Origin: a virus
IMG/VR virus record: IMGVR_UViG_3300032267_000607
Span: 1 to 64,000 of that record
Length of the DNA: 64,000 bases
Direction: 5' to 3' (one strand)
Shown one piece after another: positions 50,300-58,726 of this stretch. A program made the translations under genes and the position numbers. The notes beneath the pieces are model-generated. The model did no database searches. It was not told where the DNA came from and saw nothing but the letters and a program-made list of their open reading frames with translations. Each line of letters starts with the position of its first letter. The stretch's first letter is position 1.

Positions 50300-51402
50300 T
50301 GGCTGCAAATCCATCTGAATTTATTGCAAACCTTTTTAACGTTAAATCGATAATTGAAATAATTAAAGAGTCTCCAGCAAAAGTAATTTTTAATAAAAAT
50401 GATATAGTAATTTATACAGCAGATAAATCTACAAGAAGCAATGCTTTTGATAACTTTAGAAAAGCTGCAGATAAAATTAAATCAAATTCTAAATCTAAAT
50501 TTAAAAATTATCATATAAAACCCTCTTCTAAATCTTCACTTGGCGTATTTCAATTCTTTTTAGATTCAGCCAAATTACAGAAAGCATCAGGTGATATTTA
50601 CTTTAAACCTATTATAACAAAAGGTTCAGGTGGTAAAGTTTTTGAAAATGAATTAGAAAAAGATTTAAATGCTTACTTTAAAGGAGAGCCAGTAAAAAAT
50701 TTAAAACATGCAGATACAATTCAATCTTTATTCTCAAATAAAACATTTCTTAGTATATATAAAATAACACCAAAAAATTTAAATGCATTTGAAGCGAAAG
50801 CAGTAGGAAATAGAAATTCAAAAAGACCAGCAAGTTTTTCAAATGGTCAAATATCTCTTGGGAATAACACAGGAGAAGCTGTAAGTGATATTGATATTAT
50901 TGGTCCGAATAAATCTATATATTGTTCTCTTAAATTTTCATCATCTTATTACATCTATAATGGAAGTATGAAAGAAATATTTGAAGTCACTCCTAGAGTG
51001 AGAGATGAAGCATATAAGTTCTTTGGTTTAGATGGAATCGGAATGGCTGGATTTGGCGAGATATTTCGTTCAAATGTAGTTTCTCCCAAAAGTCTACAAG
51101 TAGTTAGGAAAAATTTAGCAAAAACTATTCAATTATCTCTTGGGCAAGAAGTGACACTAATTAATAAATTCGGTCCAGGAAAAAATGATATTGATGTAAT
51201 TTTTAAAGGATATACGTCTGATGTTTTAATTTCAGCAGATCCAGTTTACAAATATCCTGAATCTGGAAAACGTAAATATGCAGCAATAGAATTTCCAGCA
51301 ACTATCAATAACGACAAATATGCTGTTGGAATGCAATTTAGAGGAACAACAGAGGGTGCACTTACACCAAGATATTTAAGAATATTATTAAAAAAAATAT
51401 GA
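50299..51402 (+). CDS. Conserved hypothetical protein, possible nuclease-like
   Basis: A 367-residue protein starting on the last base of the preceding stop. It has a motif-like GEAVSDIDIIGPNKSIYCSLKF segment, in which D-x-D plus a later S-x-K resembles restriction-type nuclease active sites, and a Gly-rich DGIGMAGFGEIF. The C-terminal half repeats a beta pattern. I recall similar proteins adjoining the next gene in marine T4-like phages. The nuclease reading is weak. Confidence 0.5.
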   Translation: MAANPSEFIANLFNVKSIIEIIKESPAKVIFNKNDIVIYTADKSTRSNAFDNFRKAADKIKSNSKSKFKNYHIKPSSKSSLGVFQFFLDSAKLQKASGDIYFKPIITKGSGGKVFENELEKDLNAYFKGEPVKNLKHADTIQSLFSNKTFLSIYKITPKNLNAFEAKAVGNRNSKRPASFSNGQISLGNNTGEAVSDIDIIGPNKSIYCSLKFSSSYYIYNGSMKEIFEVTPRVRDEAYKFFGLDGIGMAGFGEIFRSNVVSPKSLQVVRKNLAKTIQLSLGQEVTLINKFGPGKNDIDVIFKGYTSDVLISADPVYKYPESGKRKYAAIEFPATINNDKYAVGMQFRGTTEGALTPRYLRILLKKI

Positions 51403-52625
51403 AACAATTTAATGAATACCTTGTAGAATCAGTTAATGCTCATATGGAGCATTTAGAAGACTTAGTCTTTAATGAAGGATTATCAGGCACTAAAAAAGCT
51501 ATTAATTTCCTTTATGATTTAAGAAAAATGCTTCAAGGTAAGTCTACAAGTAAATTAAAGACCACAGTTAAATGGGATGGTGCTCCTGCTATTTTCGTAG
51601 GAATAGATCCTAAAGATAAAAAGTTTTTCGTTTCAACTAAGTCTATTTTTAATGCAACACCAAAAGTATATAAATCTGTGAAAGAAATACAACAAGGTGA
51701 AGAGAATAAAGATTTAAGTAATAAACTTATTACAGCATTTGAAGAATTTTCTAAAGTAGTTAAGTCAGGCATTTATCAAGGTGATATAATGTTCACAAAA
51801 GATACTTTAAAGAAAACTTCAATTGAAGGTGAAAGTTATATTACATTTCATCCAAATACAATTGTATATGCGATACCTGCAAATACAGCATTAGCAAATA
51901 CTATATCAAAGGCAAATATAGGTGTAGTATTTCATACAACTTATAAAGGATCTTTAGGTAAGCTTACAGCTGAGTTTGGACAATCAATTGTAGATAGATT
52001 TAAAAAGTCATCAACTATATGGGTGGATGATGCAACTTATAAAGATGTATCAGGATCTGCTACATTTACTAAAGCTGAATTATCAAATTTAGATGCATTG
52101 CTTGAGAGAGTAGAGAAACTTTTTTCTAAAATCAATAATAAAGTTATAACAGATATTCAAGCTGATAAAGAATTACTTGAACTAATTAAAATATATAATA
52201 ATTCTAAAATTAAAGAGGGTGAAAAAATAACAAACGTAAAAGCACATGTTGCTGGTTTATTTCATTTTATACACGATCGTTATCAAGCAGAAATAGATAG
52301 TAAGAAAACAGATAAAGCAAAAGATAGATACAAGGCTGAAAGAGAAAAAGTTTTAAAGTACTTTTCAGCTCATAAACAAGAAGACATTATAGGAGTATTT
52401 GATCTTACAAATGCTATTGCCGATGCTAAAAAGATTATTATAGCTAAGATGAATGAAGCATCAGAAATAGGTACTTTTTTAAGAACAGATAAAGGGTTTG
52501 TTCCAACAGGAGTAGAGGGTTTTGTAGCTATTGATAAAGTAGGAAATGCTATAAAAATCGTTGATAGACTTGAGTTTTCACGTGCTAATTTTTCACCAGA
52601 TATATTAAAAGGTTGGCAAAGATAA
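51399..52625 (+). CDS. Ligase-like nucleotidyltransferase candidate (DUF6267-like), probable internal head protein
   Basis: A 408-residue protein. KWDGAPAIFVGIDP at residues 58-71 resembles nucleotidyltransferase motif I (Lys-x-Asp-Gly) of DNA/RNA ligases; FFVSTKSIFN and GIYQGDIMF (124-132) sit where motifs Ia/III would be. The N-terminus MKQFNEYLVESVNAH resembles T4 capsid-targeting peptides, so it may be packaged. A family called DUF6267 in marine phages is recalled for this sequence type. Catalytic activity is inferred. Confidence 0.55.
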   Translation: MKQFNEYLVESVNAHMEHLEDLVFNEGLSGTKKAINFLYDLRKMLQGKSTSKLKTTVKWDGAPAIFVGIDPKDKKFFVSTKSIFNATPKVYKSVKEIQQGEENKDLSNKLITAFEEFSKVVKSGIYQGDIMFTKDTLKKTSIEGESYITFHPNTIVYAIPANTALANTISKANIGVVFHTTYKGSLGKLTAEFGQSIVDRFKKSSTIWVDDATYKDVSGSATFTKAELSNLDALLERVEKLFSKINNKVITDIQADKELLELIKIYNNSKIKEGEKITNVKAHVAGLFHFIHDRYQAEIDSKKTDKAKDRYKAEREKVLKYFSAHKQEDIIGVFDLTNAIADAKKIIIAKMNEASEIGTFLRTDKGFVPTGVEGFVAIDKVGNAIKIVDRLEFSRANFSPDILKGWQR

Positions 52626-52637
52626 ACACTAAAACTA

Positions 52638-52644
52638 CTAAATA
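52638..52644 (+). promoter_or_regulatory. Candidate late promoter box
   Basis: CTACTAAATATAG, 31 nt before the ATG at 52676, with no clear Shine-Dalgarno in the leader. Confidence 0.58.
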
Positions 52645-52675
52645 TAGCATATAATACGGATGGATAACTTGAAAC

Positions 52676-54982
52676 ATGAAGACAATAAAACAACTATTAT
52701 CGGAATTACCGAACAAATCTCTTATATTTGCATTCGGTCGCTTTAACCCACCAACAGTTGGGCACGAACTTTTGATCTCAAAAGTTGAAGCACTTTCAAA
52801 GAAAACATCAATCCCATATCGTATTTACACAACAGCTACTCAAGACAAAAAGAGTAATCCATTATCTCAAAAAGATAAAATTAAGTATATGGAAAAGTCT
52901 TTTCGTAATGCTCATATCTATGCTGCGAAAGGAAACATTATACAATTATTACAAAGTTTTGAGAAAGAAGGAATTAAAGAAATTCATTTAGTTGTTGGTA
53001 GTGATAGAACAAAAGAATTTGAATCTCTTTTAAACAAGTATAATGAAAGAGAGTATAACTTTAGTAAAATAGAAATTCATTCAGCAGGAGAAAGAGACCC
53101 TGATAGTGATGATGCTGATGGTATGTCAGCAAGTAAGATGAGAAGTGCAGCATCTAAAGGAGATTATAAATCTTTTGAAAAAGGTGTCACTAAAAAACTT
53201 ACAGACATTGATACTAAAAAAATGTATAATGATGTTCGTAAGGGACTGGGTTTAAAAACAGAATCTTTTGAAATTAATATTTCAAATAATCAAAACGAAT
53301 TAAGAGAAAAATATTTTAAAGGTGAAATATTTAAAGTAGGAACAACAGTTAAAGACGATAAAGGAGTGTACGAAATTATGGACAGAGGAACAAACTATAT
53401 AACAGTTATAAACGAAAATGGAGAGTTAAGCAAGAAATGGCTTGATTCAGTAAAGGAAGTTATTACAGATATGAATTATAAAAACGAAGCTAAAGACGAA
53501 CATCAAATTTCTTATAAAGGATTTACAACTTCTAATTTTGAAATTGTTCCTGAACTAAAACCAATTATTGAATCAGTAATTTCATCTGAAACAGATTCAG
53601 TAGCAATTATTAATGCACTCAAATCAATTGATGAATCACTAAAATTTTATAAACAAAATAAAGATATATTTCAAGTTCCTTTAATGAAAGGGATAGATGC
53701 TTTAAATAATATAGATCATGCAGTGTCAGGTATAGTTGCTGATTTAGTTTTAAAACTTCCAAAAGGTACATTTAAAGAAACATCAATCACTGAAGCATCT
53801 GATAATCCATTTAACTTCACATCAGCTGATAAAATTAAAATAGCAAGAATTATAGCTGGTGCTTTAGGAATAGATAATCCTGAGAAAATGTCTAGCCCTG
53901 AACAATTAATTAATCTAGGATTAAGAAAATTAAGAACAAAAAGAATTACACCTGAATTATCTGATGTAGTAAATCAAATGTTAAAAACAGCAGATATGTT
54001 AGATGTTAAGTATGATAAAAAATTATTACCACAAGCAATGCAAGAAGCAACTGGTGATAAACAAGAAAGAATTACAACATTAAAAGACAGAGTGTCAGCT
54101 CTTTTAGCAAAATTAGGTAAAATTAATCCTGCTGATGAGGATGCTAAAACTCAAATGGCAATTATTAAATCTGATATAGCAACAGCTAGATTAAGATTAC
54201 AAGGATTACAAAGTAAAGAAGCTGTAGATGTACTGGGACCATTGGGTTCTATAGATATACAAAATGATCCAATTACACCAGCGATTATGCCATCTTTTAT
54301 GAAGTTTGGCGAAGAAGTAGAAAATTTAAAAGAAATGAATAAGTACACTGTCAAAACAGTTGTAAAAGATCCAGCAACAATGGCAGGTGGTGAGAAAAGT
54401 GAGAATAAAGAATTATCAAGAGTTGTTTTCGCTAAGACACCAGATGATGCAAAAGAAAAAGTTAAAAAAGTATTAAAGACTACTGGATATTCAGTTTTAT
54501 CTCAACAAATAATTAAAACTGAAACAGTAAAAGAAGAAGAGTTAAAAGAAGCAGGTGCAGGTCTTTGGGCAAACATACAAGCGAGACGTGAAAAAGGATT
54601 AAGACCAAAACGTCCAGGAGAAGAAGGATATCCTAAAACTTTAGACATTGAATCAAAAGAAAATGAAAAAGATGAAGAAGAAAAAGAATTAAAAGAAAAA
54701 GATAAAAATGATCCATGTTGGGTAGGTTATAAACAAGTTGGAATGAAAAAGAAAGATGGAAAAGAAGTTCCAAATTGTGTACCTGAGTCAACTAAATTAG
54801 AATCTGTTTTAACTTTAATACGAAGAATTAAAGAACAAAAAAAGACTATGTTAGTTGCACGACCAAATAATTTAATGAAAGCAGGACAAGAGAGAGTAGT
54901 AAGAATTCCTGTAAGTAAGTGGCAAGACTATCGTAAAAAAGGATTTATACAAGCAGAGGAAAAAGATAATGAAAACTCTTAA
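52676..54982 (+). CDS. Cytidylyltransferase-like protein, large virion-associated
   Basis: A 768-residue protein. Residues about 15-160 are a nucleotidylyltransferase (HxGH superfamily) domain: FGRFNPPTVGHE (T27-V-G-H30) and GMSASKMRSAA, with VVGSDR between, as in NMN or phosphopantetheine adenylyltransferases. The remaining 600 residues are long helical, ending with the DPCWVGYKQVGMKKKDGKEV-PNC module common on marine phage head proteins. The N-terminal TIKQLLSELPNKS resembles a capsid-targeting peptide. Probably packaged in the head; the substrate is unknown. Confidence 0.72.
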   Translation: MKTIKQLLSELPNKSLIFAFGRFNPPTVGHELLISKVEALSKKTSIPYRIYTTATQDKKSNPLSQKDKIKYMEKSFRNAHIYAAKGNIIQLLQSFEKEGIKEIHLVVGSDRTKEFESLLNKYNEREYNFSKIEIHSAGERDPDSDDADGMSASKMRSAASKGDYKSFEKGVTKKLTDIDTKKMYNDVRKGLGLKTESFEINISNNQNELREKYFKGEIFKVGTTVKDDKGVYEIMDRGTNYITVINENGELSKKWLDSVKEVITDMNYKNEAKDEHQISYKGFTTSNFEIVPELKPIIESVISSETDSVAIINALKSIDESLKFYKQNKDIFQVPLMKGIDALNNIDHAVSGIVADLVLKLPKGTFKETSITEASDNPFNFTSADKIKIARIIAGALGIDNPEKMSSPEQLINLGLRKLRTKRITPELSDVVNQMLKTADMLDVKYDKKLLPQAMQEATGDKQERITTLKDRVSALLAKLGKINPADEDAKTQMAIIKSDIATARLRLQGLQSKEAVDVLGPLGSIDIQNDPITPAIMPSFMKFGEEVENLKEMNKYTVKTVVKDPATMAGGEKSENKELSRVVFAKTPDDAKEKVKKVLKTTGYSVLSQQIIKTETVKEEELKEAGAGLWANIQARREKGLRPKRPGEEGYPKTLDIESKENEKDEEEKELKEKDKNDPCWVGYKQVGMKKKDGKEVPNCVPESTKLESVLTLIRRIKEQKKTMLVARPNNLMKAGQERVVRIPVSKWQDYRKKGFIQAEEKDNENS

Positions 54983-55268
54983 AGACTTTTTAACAGAACA
55001 AAAGCAAGAACTACCAAAACCATTTATTGAACAAATAAAAAAGTACACGTATCATAACGATCACTTTAAAGCAAGAGCATATATTGCTACATTAATGGGA
55101 AATAAAAGACTTGCTAAATTATATGATTCACTAGAAAAACTACATGATGAATATTATAGTTATTTTGGAAATGATGTAATTGATCTTCGATCAAAAATTG
55201 AAGTAAATTTAAAAAATGATATAAAAAATTATTATTCCAATTGGGAAGAAGTAATTAAAGCATTATAA
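54969..55268 (+). CDS. Small probable internal head protein
   Basis: A 99-residue helical protein. The first residues MKTLKDFLTEQKQE match the T4 capsid-targeting pattern (hydrophobic helix then xxE cleavage site). The rest is YHNDHFKARAYIATLMGNKR and an acidic helix. It overlaps the large preceding gene by 14 nt. Confidence 0.55.
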   Translation: MKTLKDFLTEQKQELPKPFIEQIKKYTYHNDHFKARAYIATLMGNKRLAKLYDSLEKLHDEYYSYFGNDVIDLRSKIEVNLKNDIKNYYSNWEEVIKAL

Positions 55269-55282
55269 AAAAGGAAACAAAA

Positions 55283-55918
55283 ATGAAACACAATTTAGCT
55301 GTGTTTACATTATGTTTTGTTATCGGCTTATTTGCCTTGAATCGAGTGTCTTTGGCACAAACACAAACAAATACGAGTGGAAGTAATACTGCTATTACAG
55401 GTGGTTATTCTTCAACATCTAATTCAACTTTTCAATCAGGTTCATCAAGCAACACTACATCGACAACGTCGAATACAACAAATGCATATAGTGGTGATAC
55501 AAGAGTGACTGCTCCAGCAAATGCTCCGAGTATGTCAGCTTATTCACAAGACTTATGTTTAGTGGGTTATTCTGCTGGTGTATCTACATTTGGTTTAGGT
55601 GTCACTGGTGGATCTTATTCATCAGATTTAAATTGCGAAAGAATTAAACTTTCTAAAGTATTAAATGATTTAGGAATGAAAGTGGCAGCAGTTTCTATAC
55701 TATGTCAAGATCCTAGAGTATTTTTTGCGATGGAACAATCTGGAACTCCTTGTCCATTTGAAGGAAAGATTGGTGCTGAAGCGAATGCAGCATGGTTAAA
55801 ATATGACAAGTTAAGACCAGACTATAATCAGTATGTTGATAAGCTTGTTGTAATTGAAAATGCACGTAAAGAAGAAGAACTTAAGAAGTTAAATGGAGGA
55901 ACTACTGAAAAAAAGTAG
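55283..55918 (+). CDS. Secreted Ser/Thr-rich protein
   Basis: A 211-residue protein with a signal peptide (LAVFTLCFVIGLFALNRVSL, cleavage near LAQ) and a strongly Ser/Thr/Asn-rich segment (20-75), then a region with four Cys (DLCLVGYS, DLNCERIK, SILCQDP, TPCPFEG) likely disulfide-paired. A charged helical C-terminus ends it. AAAGGAAA ribosome site. It shares its style with the larger protein at 56311. Possibly host-envelope or virion surface; function unknown. Confidence 0.65.
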   Translation: MKHNLAVFTLCFVIGLFALNRVSLAQTQTNTSGSNTAITGGYSSTSNSTFQSGSSSNTTSTTSNTTNAYSGDTRVTAPANAPSMSAYSQDLCLVGYSAGVSTFGLGVTGGSYSSDLNCERIKLSKVLNDLGMKVAAVSILCQDPRVFFAMEQSGTPCPFEGKIGAEANAAWLKYDKLRPDYNQYVDKLVVIENARKEEELKKLNGGTTEKK

Positions 55919-55988
55919 TTTCCAACATTGCTGATAATAATGCAAGTACGAGCGATAACGATGATAATTCAACAAAAGGAGAATTCTC

Positions 55989-56057
55989 ATGGCGATACTT
56001 ATTGTTATTATTATTATTTGTTGGGGTGCTTATTTAACATTTTTTAAGAAGAAGTAA
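55989..56057 (+). CDS. 22-residue membrane micropeptide
   Basis: MAILIVIIIICWGAYLTFF plus KKK: one hydrophobic helix with a basic end, 3 nt before the next gene. AAAGGAG sits 8 nt upstream of the ATG, which supports expression despite the tiny size. A same-size peptide occurs at 58407. Confidence 0.5.
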   Translation: MAILIVIIIICWGAYLTFFKKK

Positions 56058-56060
56058 GCT

Positions 56061-56321
56061 ATGCCTAGAAAAAGAAAAAGGCAAAGACTTTCAGCTTTAG
56101 AAAAATTAAAAAAGAAAGCACCTAAGATACCAGACTTTACTTGTCCTGATATAGACCATTTAATTAATTATGTGGAAGATCTTGATATACTTAAACGTGG
56201 ACAATTAACTTATTTTAAACGACGTATGGAAGCTTTAAGAAGTGCCAACGATGGTTTAAGAGATAGTGGTATATATTGGTATGATAGAATGAAAGAACAT
56301 TTAAACGAAGATGAAAAATAA
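56061..56321 (+). CDS. Small basic helical protein
   Basis: An 86-residue protein with a very basic N-terminus (PRKRKRQRLSALEKLKKK) followed by a helical part (INYVEDLDILKRGQLTYFKR). It overlaps the next gene by 11 nt. Nucleic-acid binding is conceivable; no family recognised. Confidence 0.52.
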   Translation: MPRKRKRQRLSALEKLKKKAPKIPDFTCPDIDHLINYVEDLDILKRGQLTYFKRRMEALRSANDGLRDSGIYWYDRMKEHLNEDEK

Positions 56322-58122
56322 ATTATTAAAAACTGATTACAAAAAACTAAGGATATCTTTATTCTTAGTATCGTTATTGTCATGTCTTTTTATTAATACA
56401 GCATACTCACAAACATCTACAACTACTGTGACAGTAAATGGTAATACAACCACAACTACAGTGACAACTAATACACCAGTTAGTTCCACTGTAGTTCCAA
56501 ATACTCCAAATTTTGGTGACATAACAACTAATTCTACAGTGTCACAACAAACTCAAACAACAGTTGCAGAAGCAAATAAAAATTCTGGAAACTTATTTTC
56601 AGGAACTAATTTCTGTAATGGTGGATGGACTGGTACACAAATTACAAATAGTCCATCAGGACAGACTAGCGATTTAGGTTGTAATTATTTAACAGGTAAG
56701 GGTCAGTCAACTTATGCTGAAAATAGTTTAATACTTACAGATAAAGGAATATCTAAAATAGAACAAAATTTAGGATTTACTCAATCAGCATCAGCATATA
56801 CTCATCATTTCTGGAATTGGGAAACTAATGTCAATATGTCCCATTCAGTAATTAATAATGATACTGGTGGAACAATTACACAAAATAGAGTAATATCAGG
56901 AAATAGAAGTATTAATAATGGTAATCCAGGAATAAAAAGTTTAGATAATATTAGTATTGGAGCAAATAGTGCGTCAGGATATACATCTAAGATAAGATTT
57001 GATTTATGGACACCGCAATATAACGGAACTTGGGTGGGTGTTGATATTTCTCAACCTAATTTAAACATTACATATACAGGTTTAACAATCACAGTATCAG
57101 TTCCTGTGATAACAAGCATAACTACAGTCGAAACTTGTCAATCATTAGGCACTTGTTATGTACCAGCAGTTATTGAATTGCCTACATTTTTAGCTCCAAC
57201 AACAGGTGGTACAACAACAGAATTAATTACTGAAGAAAAAATTAAAGAAATATTTAAAGAAGAATTTATTAAAGTAGGTCTAACTGCAACAGATATTGGT
57301 ATGACTAATTTAGATTATAAAGAAATGGCTACTCAAATAAACACAACAGCTATGGCTGATATGAAAGAAGCAAACCCATCTATTTTTGGACCAGCAACAG
57401 ATGTTGGTGTAGGTGGAAAAAGTGTTGGAACTACAACAGAACCAGCACCAATTATATCATCACCAATTACATCATCAACTTCGACAATGAATACAACAAG
57501 TGACGATAAACCTACAATAAAGGAATCATCAAATGTCAGTTCAAACTCAGAAACAACTACAAAAACGTCAAGCGAAACAACTACAAAAACGTCAAGCACG
57601 ACAACTGAAAAAACAGAAACTTCTACAGCTAAGTCTACTCCAAGCGAAAATACGAAAACAGAAGGATCGTCGTCAAAGACGTCATCATCTGAAAATGTAT
57701 CGAATGAAAAGGGAAGCACTACTGCGTCAGGGTCTATTAATACCAGCAATGCTACTCCAAAAGATGAAAAAATCAGCGTAAGTGTAAAAGCTGCAGTTGA
57801 CAAAGTTGAAAGAGAATTAAAAAGTATAGGTGATAAAACAAAAGCAATACAAGAAATTAAAATTGATGGGATTAAAGCAGGTGCTCCAAATTTAGGAACT
57901 TATGAGAATCGTGCTTTTTACGAACCTAAATATTATAATGGAGTACCAAATCCAGATTTTTATTTACAAGCTGATATAGCACAAAAGCCAGTTTATGCAA
58001 ATGTGACGTTAGCAGCATATACAAATAATGATCCAATTGGAAAACAACAAGCAGCAATGCAAGAAATTCAAGATGAAATGAATGATATAATTATTCAACT
58101 TGAACAACTAAAAAGGAAATAA
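56311..58122 (+). CDS. Large secreted Thr-rich protein with low-complexity repeats
   Basis: A 603-residue protein. Signal peptide SLFLVSLLSCLFINTAYS, then TTTVTVNGNTTTTTVTTN-type low complexity, a folded middle part with NGGWTGTQITNSPSGQ and Cys pairs (NFCNGG, DLGCNY, ETCQSLGTCYVP), a second Ser/Thr/Lys-rich region (400-490, tandem TTKTSSE units) and a helical coiled-coil C-terminus (EIQDEMNDIIIQLEQLKR). Exported fibrous protein; may decorate the virion or the infected cell. Family not recognised beyond its neighbours. Confidence 0.62.
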   Translation: MKNKLLKTDYKKLRISLFLVSLLSCLFINTAYSQTSTTTVTVNGNTTTTTVTTNTPVSSTVVPNTPNFGDITTNSTVSQQTQTTVAEANKNSGNLFSGTNFCNGGWTGTQITNSPSGQTSDLGCNYLTGKGQSTYAENSLILTDKGISKIEQNLGFTQSASAYTHHFWNWETNVNMSHSVINNDTGGTITQNRVISGNRSINNGNPGIKSLDNISIGANSASGYTSKIRFDLWTPQYNGTWVGVDISQPNLNITYTGLTITVSVPVITSITTVETCQSLGTCYVPAVIELPTFLAPTTGGTTTELITEEKIKEIFKEEFIKVGLTATDIGMTNLDYKEMATQINTTAMADMKEANPSIFGPATDVGVGGKSVGTTTEPAPIISSPITSSTSTMNTTSDDKPTIKESSNVSSNSETTTKTSSETTTKTSSTTTEKTETSTAKSTPSENTKTEGSSSKTSSSENVSNEKGSTTASGSINTSNATPKDEKISVSVKAAVDKVERELKSIGDKTKAIQEIKIDGIKAGAPNLGTYENRAFYEPKYYNGVPNPDFYLQADIAQKPVYANVTLAAYTNNDPIGKQQAAMQEIQDEMNDIIIQLEQLKRK

Positions 58123-58125
58123 ACA

Positions 58126-58362
58126 ATGATAGATAAAATAAAAGCAAATTTAAAAGAGATAATCGCTACAGTAGCAATTATTGGTACAATCGGTGGTGGT
58201 TTTATCAAGTATGGTGAAATCATGAGTAAGATTGATAGCATTGATCCAGCAAAAGCAAGCGAGATGAGAAAAGAATTTGCTGTTCTACAAAAAGAAGTAG
58301 ATTTAATTAAAGTGCAAATTAAAGAATTACGACAATTAAATTCTAATCCATTAGCAAGATAA
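58126..58362 (+). CDS. Small membrane-anchored coiled-coil protein
   Basis: A 78-residue protein: one membrane segment (EIIATVAIIGTIGGGFIKYG) then a coiled coil (MRKEFAVLQKEVDLIKVQIK). It directly follows the large secreted protein, as holin or spanin-like small proteins sometimes do, but no specific lysis motif is seen. Confidence 0.52.
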   Translation: MIDKIKANLKEIIATVAIIGTIGGGFIKYGEIMSKIDSIDPAKASEMRKEFAVLQKEVDLIKVQIKELRQLNSNPLAR

Positions 58363-58406
58363 TTAAAGACTTTATATTATATAACAATCTTTAACTAAGG
58401 AGAGTT

Positions 58407-58475
58407 ATGCTAATTACAATCGGAATGGTTATATTCATTCTCATTATAGCGTATATAATAATAAGTCAAGATTAA
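58407..58475 (+). CDS. 22-residue membrane micropeptide
   Basis: MLITIGMVIFILIIAYIIIS plus QD: a single hydrophobic helix. It is preceded by AAGGAGAG at about 8 nt from the ATG, the strongest ribosome site nearby, which argues for a real product. Confidence 0.5.
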   Translation: MLITIGMVIFILIIAYIIISQD

Positions 58476-58480
58476 AAAAT

Positions 58481-58726
58481 ATGAAAATAATATTAAACAA
58501 AATCGGAATACAACTAAAAATACTTTTCTTTATGTCAGCATTTATTAGTTTATTTTATGTAGGATTACTCCTTGGAGAGTATCGTGCATTAAGAGATTAT
58601 TGTTTAGTAGAAAATAAAAAATGTGATATTTCTTCTGTTGTAGAAAAAGGATCTTTTATTACTTTTAGAAATTCTTCATCTACAACAGACAATATAAAAA
58701 AACATTTTAACAACTCGAAAAATTAA
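58481..58726 (+). CDS. Small membrane protein
   Basis: An 81-residue protein: membrane helix ILFFMSAFISLFYVGLLLGE, then a polar part with two Cys (DYCLVENKKCDIS) and an Asn-rich end. Its stop is followed at once by the ATG of the next gene. Function unknown. Confidence 0.5.
   Translation: MKIILNKIGIQLKILFFMSAFISLFYVGLLLGEYRALRDYCLVENKKCDISSVVEKGSFITFRNSSSTTDNIKKHFNNSKN

Noticed and set aside
52785-52991. Alternative-frame 68-codon reading in the nucleotidylyltransferase gene
   Set aside because: The main frame carries the FGRFNPPTVGH motif across the same bases, so the other frame is a shadow.
57333-57803. Minus-strand and alternative-frame reading inside the large secreted protein
   Set aside because: Low-complexity Ser/Thr DNA leaves other frames open; the + strand frame has the signal peptide and the operon context.
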